Assembly (NCBI GenBank): GCA_034440575.1
Contig: JAOTOL010001635.1
Location: 1,414,001 to 1,478,000, forward strand
From: Imbricaverruca yamaguchii
Taxonomy: Eukaryota > Arthropoda > Thecostraca > Neoverrucidae
Length of the DNA stretch: 64,000 nt
Reading direction: 5' to 3'
Under the pieces are notes generated by a model. That model made no database searches. It saw only the letters and a list, made by a program, of their open reading frames with translations, and was not told the DNA's origin. Both the position numbers and the translations under genes were made by a program. Every line of letters begins with the position of its first letter. Position 1 is the stretch's first letter. Shown here one piece after another: positions 52,401-64,000 of the stretch.

Positions 52401-53300
52401 CGAGGGGTCAAAATTACTCAGAAGGGTCATCAAAATTGCCTGCGTTCACTTAAAAAAATCCTGTGTACTCATAATCCTCCTTCGACGGCTCATGAACCCT
52501 GCGTCGCACCAGGCTCTGCGGCTTCGTGTCATTAGGCAATACCCTCTAAACCAGCAACAAGTTTGTACCATAATGCAATCGTGATGGTAGATGCCTAAAT
52601 ACGGGCACATTTGCGAGGTGGTAATTCATAGTCATTCAAGCCATCCTCGCGGTCTTAATGTAGAACTTTTCAGGGATGTACCGTGAATACCACAAACCAC
52701 TTGGAATCGTTGGACATCTGTGTGATTCTTGTTATATCGCCTGACCATCTCTTGATTATACCGTCCTTCTGGCTGCAAGCAGTTGCTAGCCATGCCGGCA
52801 TCAACATCTTACATACATAGTTGGATTTATTAACAGGCGGCAATACGATCGATGAAAAAGCAACGACATAACGGCGGCCTGGGGATTCCATGACCCGGCC
52901 GTTTCGAATTGCGCAGCCGGCACACACAGGAACATTCTCTCACTACTGCCGGCGGCGACTACCCGACCGCTCTCCCGGACGCAGCTCACCTCGCAGCTCG
53001 TGCGGAACTGCGTCGAGACGGGCCAGGATACGACGTCGGCTCTCGCCGTCGGCATGGCCGACGACTCCACCGGGGAACACCGGCGCGAGAGCCCGCTCAC
53101 CTGCCGTCCCGTGCCGGGCACCACCACGCACACACCCGACACGGTGTGGCGTGCATCCCACAGCACGCGACCGCTCCCGCCGAGACTCGCCAGCCAGCTC
53201 GGCTCCGGACTACGGAGGCGGCCGACTCCGTTGCCGGCGGCCGTCGCTCGTCACGCCACTCGCACCACCTCGCACTCTGCACACCGCATATAAAAACAGC
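49460..53300. other. Intergenic, AT-rich then GC-rich, no gene recognised
   Basis: It contains a GGTA-rich tract at 50225-50296, a possible terminal-inverted-repeat element (see findings) and tgacct words near 51145-51200. Open frames at 52.8-53.3 kb show no domain and may overlap the AFG3L2 3' UTR. Confidence 0.45.
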
Positions 53301-53327
53301 AAAACTAAGCGGCCGGGCGGGCCCGGC

Positions 53328-63642
<10,315 letters not shown>

Positions 63643-63648
63643 CTGTGG

Positions 63649-63832
63649 CAGCGTCAGGGTACGGCGTCAGGGTACGGCGTCAGGGTACGGCGTCAGGGTG
63701 TGGCGTCCGGGTACCGCGTCAAGGTGCAGCGTCAGGGTGAGGCGTCAGGGTGCGGTGTCAGGGTGCGGCGTCAGGGTGCGGCGTCAGGGTGCAGCGTCAG
63801 TGTGCAGCGTCAGGGTACAGCGTCAGCCGGCC
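63649..63832. repeat. 13-bp minisatellite at AFG3L2 acceptor
   Basis: Unit ggcgtcagggtac with variants, about 14 copies. On the gene strand it forms the pyrimidine tract before the acceptor at 63643. Confidence 0.94.
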
Positions 63833-63908
63833 AAGCTGTCCCGCACAGCTGACGACCACGCAGCCGGCAACGGCGCTCCAATACGGCGCTGACACAGAAG
63901 AAGAGAGC

Positions 63909-64000
63909 CTTGGGTTCTTTTACGACACATTCAACCGCTAGGTTATATAGCGTCGCCAACCCATCGCGCTGATTGGTCGCGGGTGGACACGGTAGATACC
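63909..64000 (-). mobile_element. SINE family 1, cut by the window edge
   Basis: gttcttttacgacacattca through gcgtcgccaacccatcgcgc to gattggtcgcgggtg is the 3' half of family 1. The tRNA-like head would lie beyond 64000. Confidence 0.85.

Noticed and set aside
52801..53300. Overlapping open frames on both strands next to AFG3L2
   Set aside because: High GC lengthens chance frames; no domain seen and probably AFG3L2 3' UTR or flank.

Overview
This is animal nuclear DNA, not bacterial. It holds intron-split genes with GT/AG splice sites, tRNA-derived SINEs, LINE and hAT remnants, and a very heavy load of micro- and minisatellites. The protein families and repeat style suggest an arthropod. A crustacean such as a barnacle is my guess, but the window alone does not fix the taxon. 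About 3.5 kb of the 64 kb is convincing coding sequence. Almost every long open reading frame elsewhere is produced by tandem repeats.

Three genes can be assembled exon by exon with matching splice phases. (1) A Ttd14-like P-loop NTPase lies on the + strand from 2513 to 31610 in eight exons; its 5' end is left of the window. (2) A p24/TMED cargo receptor, closest in appearance to TMED1/TMED5, lies on the - strand from 46716 to 37718. All five coding exons are present, giving about 234 residues. (3) An AFG3L2-type mitochondrial m-AAA protease lies on the - strand from 63642 to 53328. It has ten exons covering the AAA core and the whole peptidase domain; its 5' end is right of the window. Genes 1 and 2 converge on 31.6-37.7 kb. 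No functional link between the three is evident: they act in membrane trafficking or phosphoinositide biology, the early secretory pathway, and the inner mitochondrial membrane.

Layout: 0-2.5 kb, a 37-bp satellite, an hAT relic and an hAT MITE. 2.5-31.6 kb, Ttd14 with large introns full of minisatellites, a pure (GGCTGT)n array, long (TA)n tracts, SINEs and a foldback palindrome. 31.7-32.2 kb, a 100-bp satellite just past the Ttd14 stop codon. 32.2-37.7 kb, mostly intergenic. 37.7-46.7 kb, TMED; one intron holds a LINE split by a second LINE in the opposite orientation, and another holds a complete hAT element inside a minisatellite. 46.7-53.3 kb, intergenic, with a second copy of the hAT MITE and a decayed DUF4371/hAT transposase. 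53.3-64 kb, AFG3L2 with minisatellites in most introns and three SINE copies.

The most unusual pattern is that tandem duplications repeatedly start at, or abut, exon edges, and some copy the splice site itself (TMED exon 3, AFG3L2 Walker A exon, first visible Ttd14 exon). A second pattern is that hAT elements with clean 8-bp target duplications sit inside minisatellites.
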